From: Diploptera punctata
Taxonomy: Eukaryota > Arthropoda > Insecta > Blattodea > Blaberidae
DNA length: 64,000 nt
Direction: 5' to 3'
Assembly: GCA_030220185.1 (NCBI GenBank)
Contig: JASPKZ010007795.1
Span: forward strand, 894,501-958,500
Below the pieces are notes generated by a model. The model was not told the DNA's origin. It saw only the letters and a program-made list of their open reading frames with translations, and did not search any database. A program made the position numbers and the translations under genes. Shown here one piece after another: positions 20,121-33,013 of this stretch. Every line of letters begins with the position of its first letter. Within the stretch, counting starts at the first letter, position 1.

Positions 20121-20121
20121 A

Positions 20122-20167
<46 letters not shown>

Positions 20168-20690
20168 TATCTCTATCTCATTCTCTATCTCTATCTCTAT
20201 CTCTCTCTCCTCTCTCTCTCTATCTCTCTCTATCTCTCTATCTCTCTCTATCTCTCTCTCCCTCTCTATCTCTCTCTCTCTATCTCTCTGTCTATCTCTC
20301 TCCCTCTCTCTATCTCTATCTCTATATCTCTCTCTCTATCTCTGTCTCTCTATCTCTATCTCTCTATCTCTATCTCTCTATCTCTATCTCTCTATCTCTA
20401 TCTCTCTCTATCTATCTCTCTCCCTCTCTCTCTCTCTCCCTCTTCTCTCTATCTCTATCTCTATCTCTCTATCTTTATCTCTCTATATCTCTCTATCTCT
20501 CTCTCTATCACTCTCTCTATCTATCTCTATCTATATCTCTCTCCCTCTCTCTCTCTATCTCTCTCTATCTCTCTCGCTCTCTATCTCTCTCTATCTATCT
20601 ATCTCTATCTCCCTCTCTATCTCTCTCCCCTCTCTCTCTCTATCTCTCTCTCTCTATCTCTATCTCTCTATCTCTTTCTATCTCTCTACC

Positions 20691-20721
<31 letters not shown>

Positions 20722-21173
20722 TTCTCTCTCTATCTCTCTCTATCTCTATCTCTCTCTATCTCTATCTCTCTATCTCTATCTCTCTATATTTCTATCTCTA
20801 TCTCCCTCTCTCTCTATCTCTATCTCTCTCTATCTCTATCTCTATCTCTCTATCTCTATCTCTATCTCTCTCTTTCTCTATCTCTATCTCTCTCTCTCTA
20901 CCTCTCTATCTCTATCTCTCTCTTTCTCTATCTCTATCTCTCTCTCTCCCTCTCTCTCTCTCCCTCTCTCTCTATCTCTCTCTATCTCTATCTCTCTCTC
21001 TCTATCTCTCTCTATCTCTATCTCTATCTCTCTCTATCTCTATCTCTATCTCTATCTCTCTCTCCCTCTCTCTATATCTCTCTCTCTGTCTCTCTCTCTC
21101 TCTCTCTCTCCCTCTATCTCTCTCTACCTCTCTCTCTCTATCTCTCTCTCTCTCTATCTCTATCTCCCTCTCT

Positions 21174-21206
<33 letters not shown>

Positions 21207-21492
21207 CTCTCTATCTCTCTATCTCTTTCTATCTCTCTATCTCTATTATATATATATATCTCTCTCTATCTCTCTCTCTATCTCTATCTCTATCTCTCTC
21301 TCTCCCTCTCTCTCTATATCTCTCTCTCTGTCTCTCTTTATCTCTGTCTCTCTCTCTATCTCTTTCTATCTCTCTATCTCTATCTCTCTCTCTATCTCTC
21401 TCTCTCTATCTCTCTCTATCTCTCTATCTCTTTCTATCTCTCTATCTCTTTCTATCTCTCTATCTCTTTCTATCTCTCTCTCTCTCTCTCTC
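20121..21492 (+). repeat. 1.37-kb pyrimidine tract, (TC)n/(TATCTC)n
   Basis: Almost pure C/T/A strand made of CTCT and CTATCT blocks, with occasional CCCTC, TTTC and one TATATATA interruption near 21248. No G-containing codons arise in one frame, producing a spurious 505-codon Ser/Leu/Tyr frame. The purine/pyrimidine strand bias would favour triplex or slippage structures. Confidence 0.98.
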
Positions 21493-21596
21493 TGCCATAG
21501 TTTTACTTTTTCCTCTTACAGGTACTTCTACATATTCAATAACCCCGTGTCTTATTGGGACAACATTTGCCAAGAAGAGATAATTTGTGCTATTGT

Positions 21597-21869
21597 CCTC
21601 CTCCGACGAGTTTAGCGCTCAAAGGAATGTGGTGTGGGGACGGATACTGGATGACAAATCAGTCAGGAAGGAAGTACAATCATATTGAAAACATTCGCCC
21701 CATTTACGAAAGATACAGTAACAGAAAACCGGAAACTGAAACTGCATATTTGTGAATGAATAATACTTCCCTTTGACTCGGCTGCTGGAACAAAAGAAAC
21801 TACCTGCAAGGGTAGTAAACCGAATAGTAAGAATAACCTACCTCCCAGCGCTAAACTTGTCGGAGGAGG
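21597..21869. repeat. Short inverted repeat around 230 bp
   Basis: CCTCCTCCGACGAGTTTAGC (21597 on) and its complement ending at 21869 (AGCGCTAAACTTGTCGGAGG) form about 23-bp arms with one mismatch. It could be a decayed MITE or a structured unit; no other copy was seen. Confidence 0.55.
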
Positions 21870-22164
21870 TCAGTATGTGTAGTAGATCACATACGTAGGT
21901 TCTATTTACTCCCGGGTGAGTGATAAGCTCAATACCTGGGCCTCCTCTGGTACAAAATGAATATTTTAGATAGTACACACCATTCACTTGTAGACTACAT
22001 TAATTATATTTTCTTTATTTATTAATGCCTATTGACACTTTCCGGTGAATGACAATATTAAAATGCACTTGATTTATAAAATCCAGACTGATATTTAGCT
22101 CAGCATTTACTTCAAATGAGAAGAACTACGAAAACATTCCAGGCCGAATTTATATATTTAAACA
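21870..22164. other. No gene recognised
   Basis: AT-rich sequence up to the LINE-A start. Confidence 0.5.
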
Positions 22165-22925
22165 TTGCAGAGACTTTTGATCTCCCAACTCCTTTCAAAA
22201 AACGTTAACCCTTAAATTGGCAAAACACGAATTTCTTCTATTAGATATTTGAATGTGCCGGACCGCAGTGAAAACGGAATCTTGTATAACTGTTATTATT
22301 AGGTATATTGTATAATTAGACACACATTTAAATGGTTTATTTTTGTTCGTTTTCTTCTGATTTATTTAAAATATTAAATTAACTAAACCAACTGATGTAT
22401 CTAAAAGGATACATTTCGAATTTAAGGGTTAAGCTGAAAATATATAAAACTATTATTCTACCAGTTATATTATATGGGTGCGAAACATGGACTCTTACTT
22501 TAAGGGAGGAAAGGAGATTACGAGTATTTGAGAATAAAGTTCTTAGGAAAATTTTTGGACCAAAGAGAGATGAACAGACAGGTGAATGGAGAAGACTACT
22601 TAACAATGAACTACATGGTCTTTATAGGAAGCCAGATATAATAAAAACAGTTAAGTCTCATAGACTGCGATGGGCAGGACATGTTGCGCGTATGGGGAAT
22701 GAAAGACGTGCATGGAAACTTCTTGTAGGAAAGCCAGAAGGAAAACGCCCAGTTGGTAGACCAAGAATGAGGTGGGAGCACAACATTAACTATGATTTGA
22801 GGGAAGTAGATTATACAGGGAATGATTGGAAAGCATTGACTCAGGATAGGGATGTATGGAGAGCTTATGTCCGCGCGGCCATGAACCTACGGGTTCGATA
22901 GTGCCAGTGAGTAAGTAAGTAAGTA
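22165..22925 (+). mobile_element. LINE-A 3' copy, split by a MITE
   Basis: 22165-22208 plus 22433-22925 join to a continuous LINE-A: LKIYKTIILPVILYGCETWT, KVLRKIFGPKRDEQTGEW, RLRWAGHVARMGNERRAW, RPRMRWEHNINYDLREV, stop and (GTAA)n. The 168-codon frame from 22395 is open to the natural stop. Near-identity to the 13.0-kb and 61.5-kb copies suggests a fairly recent insertion. Confidence 0.9.
22209..22428 (+). mobile_element. piggyBac-type MITE nested in LINE-A, 220 bp
   Basis: Flanked by TTAA (22205-22208 and 22429-22432), begins CCCTTAAATT, ends AATTTAAGGG. Removing it and one TTAA restores the LINE-A sequence ACGTTAAGCTG seen at 61.5 kb, a clean demonstration of target duplication. It is the inverted counterpart of 16786-17005. 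Confidence 0.95.
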
Positions 22926-23499
22926 AACATCTCACTTGTAATTCCCAGAAAAATAATTATTGAAAATTATGATAATCTTGAAAAGAGCCAAGGCATATTT
23001 ACATACTGCAGTTGAAATACTACCTAGGTTTTTATAATAGTAGTATAAAAAACGTATATTTCGTGGTAATACAAGTATTCTTAGCGAGTATTGTGCCAGA
23101 GTTCATAAGACATGAATAAGCAAGGAAATTTACAAAGTTGGAATTTTCCTTTGTTCAATACAGGGTATCTCAAATAAATGTTCTATTTTCCGCTTGAATG
23201 CGACCTCTGCATTTTTTTGGAAGGAGTGAAAGTAGCAAGAAAGAAATATACAGTATGTAGAACTACACACTCGAAATCAGCTACTAAATAAAATTAGGCA
23301 ACAGCTGAAAAAATCATCATAATATTCTAACTAAAAACAGATTTTAAGTTTTTTTGAAGTTAAATAAAATTATTACAGCTTAATTTATTGTTATCGGATT
23401 AAATGCATAGCTATAAGTAGGCTATATCAAGAACTAAAAAGTAAATATTCACAGGTTTCATATCTTGTAGGCATATAGACGCAATATGATTTTTGGAAT
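22926..23499. other. No gene recognised
   Basis: AT-rich. CAGGGTATCTCAAATAAA near 23160 resembles a motif at 29958, possibly the edge of an unknown repeat. No coding frame. Confidence 0.45.
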
Positions 23500-23719
23500 C
23501 TCTCTTCCTATTTGCTTTACTTTGGCATTGTTAACTAAAATATTATCAAGATGGATGCAACATGTTCATCGAATGGAAGATCACAGAATATACAAACAAA
23601 TGTTAAGATATCAACCTGCAGGAAGAAGAAGACCAGGACGTCCACTCAAAAGACTTCTGGATGGTGTTTCTCTTTAGGCCGAAACAGGTCAACAAATGGC
23701 CTAAATTCGTGAATGTACT

Positions 23720-23750
<31 letters not shown>
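23500..23750 (+). mobile_element. LINE-B 3' end with (GAT)n tail
   Basis: The frame reads RWMQHVHRMEDHRIYKQMLR, then GRRRPGRPLKRLLDG and a stop, the LINE-B C-terminal pattern. After GAAACAGGTCAACAAATGGC it ends in a GAT array at 23720-23750. Confidence 0.75.
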
Positions 23751-23755
<5 letters not shown>

Positions 23756-24496
23756 TAAAAGATTAATATTAGCTGACATTTCAGCATCATCGTTAAATCA
23801 TTGGTTCATTGAAAGCCAAAAACTGTAATGTTAGTTCCAAATCTATAGGTCACTCCATATTTCTTTGGTCTGTTTATATCTCTTCTAACGCAGAATTATC
23901 GTATATGCCTATTCATGAACTGGTTTTTGATAACGTCTTCCCTCATACTACTTTAATGACTATGAAATAATAGTTTTCCTTTCAAGAAGGTGTTTATGAT
24001 TTGATTCTTATTTCTTATTTTTTATTCTATATAATTCTATAAAATATATTGCTATTCTTAAAATCCTACTTCTTTATGCCATAGAGTATTGAAATGTTTA
24101 AATTCATATTAAAATATGTGCGGAACAAAATTGTAAAATCTAATTCATCTTCCAAATTTAATTTGTATGCTTATATTGTTCATTTGATTGGCTAAAAAAA
24201 CTCATTTATCAGTGTAGGTGTTTTTCTAATATTAATTTCCTATAAAAGAATAATTATGAACATTTTTAGATTTCTTCGTAAAATCCCAAATTGTAGTCGT
24301 CACTTTAAATCCTGAATAAATGTACGTATAATTGAAAACGTGTTTGATATATCAACTTAATCATGTGACCGATGAGAACTTTCTTAATGCTGTTTTCATT
24401 CGAACTGATGATTATCTTGCTAGGATATGTGGTGAGTTTATTAAGCTAATTATGAATTGGGGTGCAAGCTATTGTGTTTTTTTTTATTTTAATTAC
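23751..24496. other. No gene recognised
   Basis: AT-rich sequence, nothing identified. Confidence 0.5.
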
Positions 24497-24760
24497 AATT
24501 GAATCGGTCATTTCGAAAAGGTATCATCTACAGCTGATCAAATTGTACAGGAGAGGGGAAAAAACTGATTCAACATGTTCAGGATAAAGCACCGAATCTG
24601 AAATTGCTACTGGATAAAGTCAGAAAGTGGTAAAGGAATAGTGTAGTTGATTCGTTCTCACGCGAAAACGATGGAAGTAGATATGTAAACATGGAATAAC
24701 AAAGAAAGTGAATTTCAGTAACATAGTAGGTGATCCCTTTTCGAAATGACTCATTCAATT
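24497..24760. mobile_element. MITE-like element with 35-bp inverted ends
   Basis: AATTGAATCGGTCATTTCGA at left and the complement of TCGAAATGACTCATTCAATT at right; 35-bp arms with about five mismatches enclose some 195 bp without coding capacity. No target duplication was recognised, so the superfamily is open. Confidence 0.65.
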
Positions 24761-24889
24761 AATGGAAGACTTTTTTACTTACGTTTATTTTACAAACCTG
24801 AGGAAACTCTCCCTGAGTTTATTTAAAATATTCACAATTCTGTGCATTTGTTTATTGTAAATTTGATTGATAGAACGGTATGGACTCTC

Positions 24890-25745
24890 AGCCCATTTAA
24901 TAAATTATATAAAAATATGTTTAATGGCACTATCTTTAAACTCAATTCCCCTAATTATACAGGTTGAAATGTGGTGTAAGACAAGGGCGTATGTATATTA
25001 TCGTCCACTCTTTTTACATTCATCTAGACTATATTTTAAGTACTAGATGGAAAAAAAACAAGCGCCTTTTAGGAACGGACATGAAAGTTCTAGCATATAC
25101 AGACGACCTCGTAATTATACAGGATTCATAGGATTTTTTTTTTTAATTTGCTTATTAGACCTACGTCAGAATGTAAAGTAGTATAATTTAAGATTCCTAT
25201 TTCCAAAGCTAAAATAATCGAGTTCCAGGGTAAAATCCAACAAGAGCAAACATTTTATTAACGTACTGTAGACAATAAATGTCTGGAACAAGACCAACCT
25301 TTTAATTACTCAGGTTGCGATGACACTTATAATTTGTATCTAGACATAATATATAAATTAAATAATTATCAAATGATGTGAGGAACAATTAAAACAACAC
25401 GGATATACACTAAAATGAAATTCTATAAAGAATGGCAGTCCTACCTGTTTTGACATATGGTAGCGATTTTTTCAGGAAATAAGGTAAAAATATTATAGTC
25501 ATATTCAGATTCAGAAATTAGATTTTTAAGACCATTGTTATGATACACAAAATTATATAAAATTAAAAAATCATGGAAATTAGAAATAAGTTTAATATAT
25601 TTACAATAAATGAAATATATATATGGAAGGAACACCGAAAATAATTGTACCAAATAAACCATGAGGACGACGTAATCCTGGACTATCAAGTTTGAGATGG
25701 AATGAGGCCGGATCAGGCCTTTCGATCTAAACCATGAAAATAAGT
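24890..25745 (+). mobile_element. LINE-B, decayed, with RT palm remnant
   Basis: Around 24970-25130 the plus strand reads GVRQGRM... LDYILSTRWKK... VLAYTDDLVIIQDS, an RT palm with YTDD in place of YADD. Further on come IEFQGKIQQEQ, NYSGCD and MKFYKEWQS, the LINE-B connection region, with stops and frameshifts. The end near 25690-25740 keeps the GGATCAGGCC tail motif. Confidence 0.65.
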
Positions 25746-28700
25746 AAATTTGATTGATATTATAAGTTATCTTTCCGTATGATCTCATTTACTATTTGCT
25801 TTTAAACGACGCTCTGCTAGCATTATTTGTACAGTAGACCTCCACTGTGGTTGAACCTATTGTAGTTAATTTATGCAGGGGACATAGGCCTATAGTACAG
25901 AAACAACATAAGGCCCAATACAAGTTTAAATACTACACTTAAAAACGTTTTTAATATAAATAAACACAAATACAGTGAGTCTAATGCACCTCTATAAAAA
26001 ACATATTACATTAAATTAAAAAAAAAAAAAGATTCAGAAATGATACATAAGATAGATACAAAACAATAAATTTAATTTGAATATAGATTTATTTTATTAT
26101 TTTGTTCCTATTCTACATTGTGTATAATTTTCAAGTCAAATTTTATTTAAGGTAAGCCATGAATTTTACTAGTATCGATAAGGTAAGCATGCTTATTTAT
26201 AAGATTATTTGCGTTTATTTACATTAAAGTGTTTTAAAACTAGTGGATTGTGACGTTCCTAAATAATGGTACTGGTATAAATTAATTAGGTTTAATCAAA
26301 GTGTAGGCGACTATAAAAATAATGATATTACGAAGAAAGAAGGCCTACATAAAACTATTCCATACATAATAAGATAGATTTAAACAACCTGAAGACTATA
26401 TCATTTTTACTCCATGTCAGTATTTTATGAAACACAATAAATTACTAAAATTTTAAAAGTAACCCATAATTAAAGTGCCTAAATCCATATAACTACAATA
26501 TAGGATATTCCGTGCACTGTAAACTGTTTGAGTTCTTAAAATGACAAATTTACTCAAACATACCTTATGTAACAATTCTACTTAAACCACTTTTCAATAA
26601 TAAATTATAGACAGAAAAAATATGTTTTTATAAAACGATTTCTTCGCATTAAGCCTAAATAATATAAAATTATCATGTTTTATATTCTCATTTTTAAATT
26701 TTATAATAGGGCCTAAGCCTAGGCCTATGTTTTACTGACTTTTTAAGAATTATCTCTTAAGTATCAGTTATTTAAACACCATCTTAAAATATAAATAAAT
26801 AGTAGGCCTACTTATTAATATTCTAGTAGTCTTGTAGCATCGTGAAACTAAAACTGGTTTCGCGCAATGCTATAGGGAATTACATGCGAGAAAAATGATA
26901 AGTGAGCGAACTTTTATCAACGAGACCGTTTTGATTTACACATTTCTTAACGAATTCTCGAGTTTTTTGTATATTATATTAGAAAGTATGGATACGTAAT
27001 ACCTAATTTTATAATTTAGGTCTATATTTAGTTGTAAGATTCAATATTTGTCTTTTTAACATAGGCCTACCTTACAAATGAAAACAATCAATGTTATTTG
27101 AGATTCGGAGTATTATTAGGAAACGATAAATATACTAGGACATAAATAGCTTTTCTTATCATGTTTCCCCCAACCATTGAGAGGGGCATATCGCATCTTA
27201 TCGCAACTCTGATAATTTTACCCGCACTAACGTAACAAGCATTATTATGTCTGCACAAGTTTTATCTTAAGTTGGCTGCTGTGATAATCGTACAAAGAAA
27301 AGAGAAGAGGGGGACATAGGGGATGAGGGAGGAAGGAGGTGTGTTTGATAATAATTGTTAGTTCTCTTTAGTGTTCAAGTGTTGTTAAATGGTGCCTGTG
27401 GGATAACTATTCTTCTCTCAAATTGCAATTGTAGTTAATCTTCTGTAAACAGGCCTACACTATGAAAGGTAAGTTTTCTAACTTAATTTTATTTATATAA
27501 TTTCAAGGGTTGCATTAACTGTCTTCTATCACAATCTAACGACCTTTGGCCTTTAATTTTCACTTAGCGGCCCCGTATACAAATACAAATGTTGCGAATG
27601 TGTACAGATAGTGTATTCTTATGTAGCTTTTCAACGTCCTCTACGTAGACCTACTTGTTTCCCTGAGCAACCGCGCAAGCTTAGTGCTACGTGGACGACA
27701 CGAAACAGTTTCCATTTGAGCTAATGTCATTGTTTACGTGTATAATTATAAGTTACTACCCCTCATGAATAATCCCCAGTTTTATACATATTACAGTTTG
27801 ATTTTAATAATTATTCGATTTTTAATATAAAGTGAAAATGTAGAACTGTTAAATCTTGTAATACTAATAACGAAACTATTAGTCCTAAGATTTGTTAAGT
27901 AAATTAAAATGAAACATAAGGCGGGTCTGCTCACAAATAGTCTGCCCTTGACAGATCCTTAATGTAGCTTCAGGTCTTTTCTCATAACATCCTTTATTGG
28001 AATGCTTTTTAAATTGATGTTTAATAAAACGCATTATTTAATATCTGTCACCACGTTTTTAACTAGTCTATACGAGCCACAAAGCTAACATTCAAATTTA
28101 TTTCCGTTCTGAGTATATGAATATATTTATTCACTATTCACATGTAAATCAATGAACCAATTTTTCCTTATTTTTATTTGTTTTTTTTTTCAAAATAAAT
28201 ATTGCTTGAAAATTAATGGACATTTTAGATTCTGTAAACGAATCAAAAATCAAACTTCAGTAGAGATTAAAATCCCTGAATTTCAAAATGATTGACTATT
28301 TTCCAGACGTGACTATTTAATTAATATCTAATTAATGTAATTATGAACTTTAATCTTAATTTGTAATTTAATATAGGGCCACTATAAGGCCTATGTGTGA
28401 GCTCCATATTGCTACTCCCTTTGTACTCCGGGTTTTCGAGGAGAACTATTGTATTTACACCAGAAAAAAATATTTCAGTTATCAATTGAAATTGAATTAT
28501 TACTTTAATAACTTTCCTTTTAGTGCATGATACATTTATTTGAAAAATATTTTTGACTAACCTCAAATGTATTATATAACTGTAGGCCTATCTGAAAATG
28601 AATAGTTCGTTCATATGGCCAGTATATATTTAAACATTGCAATTTAGATAAATATGAAAATATACGTGTTATATATTATTTTACCAAATTAAATAATTTC

Positions 28701-30519
28701 AAAAGTTGCGAAAATCGCTTAAACAAACTACGCATTTCAGTAAGTAGACCTTGAAAAAGTAGTACAGTCACTCTTTGCTGTAAATTATTAACTAAAGTCG
28801 TCCATATTTATTAAAAATTACATGTTTTGTATTGAAGTTTCGTATTTACTCTGATGTTATTTACAAATAGTCACTAGTTTCCAACTTTACGGAAAATATA
28901 AAAATCACTGTACCGGCTTCGAGAGTGAATTGTATTAGAATGGTATAAACTCTGTTGCCACGTGTTAGATGTTGAGTTTATCAGCCAAATTACTGATAAT
29001 ACTTTACGATTACTTATCATAGAAAATGTTGATATCGTCATTCATGCATTGTTACGAAAACATTTGTGGTGATAAAAAAGGCTAAATGTTTCCATTGAAT
29101 TTTATAGTAGCCTTGCAGTATAGATAGGAGAAGTACACTATATGGTTAATCCAACTCATTTTATCACCTACTGATAACAGCTTGTACTTACCAAAGATAA
29201 TCTTGTGAATTCATACTAGGTCGACGTCTACTCCAAGAAACACTCAGTCTCTCTCCAACTTCTTCCGATGACGATGATCCTCTTTGGTGATACACTGATT
29301 AGATGGCCGACACAGATTTTTCTAATCACTGCTTCTAATTAAATTTGAGAATATATATAAGGTCGAATTAGTTTTTTATAGGCTATTGTGGAATTGATAT
29401 TTATAAAGAATTAAATAAAGTGAACATGTCTTCACTGCGAAGTGACGGAATACAGTAATGCAATGCTAGACCACTTCAGTAGTTCAATGTGTGTGTATGT
29501 ATGTGTGTGTGCTAGTTGCAAGGGGAGTGGGGGTACTCTACATCTCGACCAAGGGAGGGGGACAAGGGGTAGTCGTACAACTATTTCTGTCGTTTTATTT
29601 CTAATTATGTGCTTTGTAATAAAACAAAATCATACAATAAAAGAAAGTTTCGTGTCCATATATTGTGCAGAGTAAATAAGTGTAAACCCTAACATTGTGC
29701 ATAGCTACATGAACTATATTAACCGAGTACATGCACTCGAAAACTGGAGGTTTCTGTAGTTATCAATTAATACAATGTGTTTCGAAATTGAGGCATACGA
29801 ATTACATTCTTTGAAACGTAAATAAAAATTAAGTAAATATTATCGTCAAATGTCTATGCAATGAGTTTTTTATTTCACAGCGCGCAATGAAAACTATTAT
29901 CAGAAAATATGGCACTGTTTGTAGCATGATGTTATGATTGTTTTTAATATATAATACAGGGTATTTCAAAATCTAGAGTTGAAAGTGTAGCGATGAGAAA
30001 TAAATTTGAAGATAAAAAAGTTTCAGTAAGCATGTTTCGGGAATCAATCATTAACTTTTTCTTTTTTGTGCTCGCTGAATACTAGCACTAATTTTCAAAC
30101 AATTAATATATTATTAATATTTAATATAATTTATCAATCACGAGACAATCACAGATTTCAAGTGCAAACAGAAACAACCAGAAAACATCCAATAAACATT
30201 GGTCCTTAATTTAACAGTTCTTGAGGAGGTGTTCATAGGATCCGCCATTTTACAATCTCCTAGTAGTTACGGTGGCATCGAAACTGTGAAGTATTGGGAT
30301 CATCTCCTGATTTTCTATGCATGTTCAGTATCTCTCGTTCCCCTCTTGGCAATGTTTTGTTTAATTTAATAATCAACCAAATTACGAGTAACAACCTCAA
30401 GCAACGTGGAGTGGGTCACCAAGTGAGACATGTAGAGCTCTCCCTCTAAGAGGAAACATTTAGCCAACTCTTAGTATCATTTTTAGGCTAATCATTTAAT
30501 TTCATCACATATTTAGAAT
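25746..30519. other. Repeat-poor stretch, no confirmed gene
   Basis: About 4.8 kb with no LINE, SINE or satellite that I recognise and no open frame above 81 codons. It is mostly AT-rich, with a more balanced segment at 27180-27760 and GT- and G-rich patches at 29480-29570. This contrasts with the rest of the window, which carries a mobile element about every 700 bp. Introns or regulatory DNA of a host gene are possible. Confidence 0.5.
27200..27480 (+). other. Candidate 5' exon edge (speculative)
   Basis: A purine-rich, more balanced segment ends with ATGAAAGGTAAGTTTTC near 27462. ATG AAA G followed by GTAAGT is a textbook start codon plus donor splice site. Nothing confirms transcription and I cannot identify a following exon. 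Confidence 0.15.
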
Positions 30520-31370
30520 ATGAAGAAAGCCTACAACTCAGTGGTACTAATAAGCTCTTAGTGTATGCTGTTGATGTAGTATTATTAGACAAAAGCAAGG
30601 AGATACTAAGGGCCAACATTCACACTGTATTGAGTAACACTTATAAATTGGGGCTGGAAGAAAACATCAATAAAGTAAAATATATGGTCACACACAGAAG
30701 TATTACATATATTGGAAATGGGCAATTAATGATAAATTAGATAAATTTTGAAGAAGTGGCTGAATTCAAATTCCTAGGAATAATAATTACAAACAGGAAT
30801 GAGATGCAAAATAAATAAATATAGCTTTATTCTGGAAAAGCATGCTATTATGCATTACAGGGACACATGTCATCCCAATTTCTGTCCCCTCCCTCTCTCT
30901 CTCGAAAAAAAAAACATTAAACTGAAAAATATACAAAACTGTTATTCTCTCAATTATATGAATGCGCAATATGGACTCTTACTTTATGGGAGGAGAAAAG
31001 ATTGCGAGTATTCGAGAATGAAGTTCTTAGGACAATTTTTGGACAAAAGAGAACGTGAACAGATATGCAAATGGAAAAGACTACTTAACAGCGAGCTGTT
31101 TGATCTCTGTGGGAGAGTATATGTTATAAAAACTGTTAAGTTTCGTAGACTGCGTTTGGCAGGACATGTGGCACGAATGGGTAATGAAACGGGGGCATGG
31201 AAGCTCCTTGTAGATAAACCAGAGGGTAAGTGCCCAGTAGGTGACCAAGAATAAGTGGGAGAATTGAATTAAGTAAATTGTACAAGAAAATATTAGCCCA
31301 GGATATGTAGCTATGTATGGAGAGCTTTTGTCCGCGCGCCATGAACCTATGGGTTCAACAGTGCCATATT
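30520..31370 (+). mobile_element. LINE-A, decayed
   Basis: Begins in the RT palm (KLLVYAVDVVLLD, with the YADD motif changed to YAVD), continues through LGLEVNMSKTKYM-like and EFKFLGIIITNRNEMQ segments, then FRRLRLAGHVARMGNETGAW and the terminal GAACCTATGGGTTC. Many substitutions and frameshifts, and a CTCTCTCTCG insertion near 30892, mark an old copy. The (TAAG)n tail is lost. Confidence 0.8.
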
Positions 31371-31972
31371 TTTACACAATTACTTTTGAAGCACCCTCGT
31401 CTTAGAACATTACATTTTCATTGTAAAAATATTTAATTTCAATTATAAATTTATTTAAGGACTTCATTATGATAAGTTAATATATTTGGCGTGAAAGAGT
31501 TTCTTGCCTTTATCTTTAAATTATTTATTATTTTTATGGGTTTCAAGCTTTTTTTGTAGGCCAATATCTTGCCTATCTATACGAAATAAATAATTCTGAA
31601 CTACATAAATAAGCATTCCATCTACCTTTTACTTAAAAATTTGGTTAATAATTTTGTAACATAATGCAATTAAACATTTAGGATTTTTTTTACAAAAAAT
31701 TCCATCCAGTAGATTATTTAAGTCATACAGACCTAATTCACATCCCCTGACTATTGTAAAATGCTGATTTTTACGTATACCCTTCAGAATTACTAAGTAG
31801 AATGAAGCTAAGCTTCCACTATCCTATGTTTGGTCCTTAAGACTATGACCTAATATTCATGGCCGCATTATTTTCGATTTATTTTATGTAGCATTTAATA
31901 AGTATGTGTTACTATCATCAGTGTGACAACTGAATGCAATTATAATGACTTGGTGTCATTAATTTAACAATG
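31371..31972. other. No gene recognised
   Basis: AT-rich sequence before the Helitron. Confidence 0.5.
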
Positions 31973-32798
31973 TCTAATATATAAAAATTAATGTGTTTGT
32001 TTGTTTGTTTGTTTGTTTGTTTGTACTTTATGCGCGGCCATACCGTTGATCCGATTGTGATGGGGCTTTTTGCAAAATTTTCAGGAGATTCCCGGGATGA
32101 ACATAGGCTATAAGAGAGTTGTGATACTCAATTCCTACACACTTAAAAATCGCCCTTTGTAGTGGAAAACGTGAAAAAAGTAGCTCTTTGGACGCTTAAA
32201 TGGATTACGCTGCCTAACCATTATAAAATACACAACATTAATGTACACAGAATTGAATATCTCATAAAGCTCTACAAAAAAGTCCGCGACAGCATATGTC
32301 TATCTCTTACGGATAACTCACAATAACCATTTTTTTCTTTCATTGATGCAATATGATTGAGACAAATACCTAGATTCCTGTGCAAACATAGCAGCACATG
32401 GCGGGTATTATTTTACGGACAACTCACAATAACCAATTTTGTCTTTTAGCTCATTTATGCCAAGAAAGAAGAAGAAGAAGAAGAAGATCGAGATAAGTAG
32501 TTTCCCGGCCAACACCGGGTAATCAGCACGGGAAATCTTAAAGTAATTATGATATACATTTGTAATTATTTTTCATTTATTCAACTAATCATAAGAAGTA
32601 CACTAATTTTTGTCTTTCAGCTCATTTATGCCAAGAATATCGGAATGAGTAGATTCCCGGACAACGCCGGGTAATCAGCACGGGGTATCTAAAAATATAA
32701 ATTTATAATTATTTTTCCTTTTACTTATTCAATTAAACATAAAATAACATCAATTCACATTTATTTAGACGTAGCAGCGCTCGCCGGGTATTAGCTAG
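31973..32798 (+). mobile_element. Non-autonomous Helitron, Lep1-like, 826 bp
   Basis: Starts TCTAATATATAAAAATTAAT followed by a (GTTT)n run and CGTTGATCCGATTGTGATGG. Ends GCCGGGTATTAGCTAG, matching the TC...CTAG ends and internal layout of Lep1-type insect Helitrons as I know them. No coding capacity. Two internal segments of about 170 bp (from TTTTAGCTCATTTATGCCAAG near 32454 and TTTCAGCTCATTTATGCCAA near 32616) each contain CCGGGTAATCAGCACGGG, so the interior is tandemly duplicated. The flanks are G and T, not the usual A and T. Confidence 0.75.
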
Positions 32799-32969
32799 TT
32801 CCTTATAAAACAAAGTTATTTGAATATTTTTATTAAATTGTTACTAGAATCATGTTTAATTTATATCAAATACATACATTTAAACCTCTAAAATGTAGTA
32901 CAACGTGAAAAAGAGGATAAAATCTACATATATAAAGTGTACGTTCATACTTTTACCGGAGTCTTTTAC

Positions 32970-33013
<44 letters not shown>

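Noticed and set aside
20098..21615. 505-codon Ser/Leu/Tyr-rich open frame
   Set aside because: Translation of a (TC)/(TATC) simple repeat; no complex sequence.
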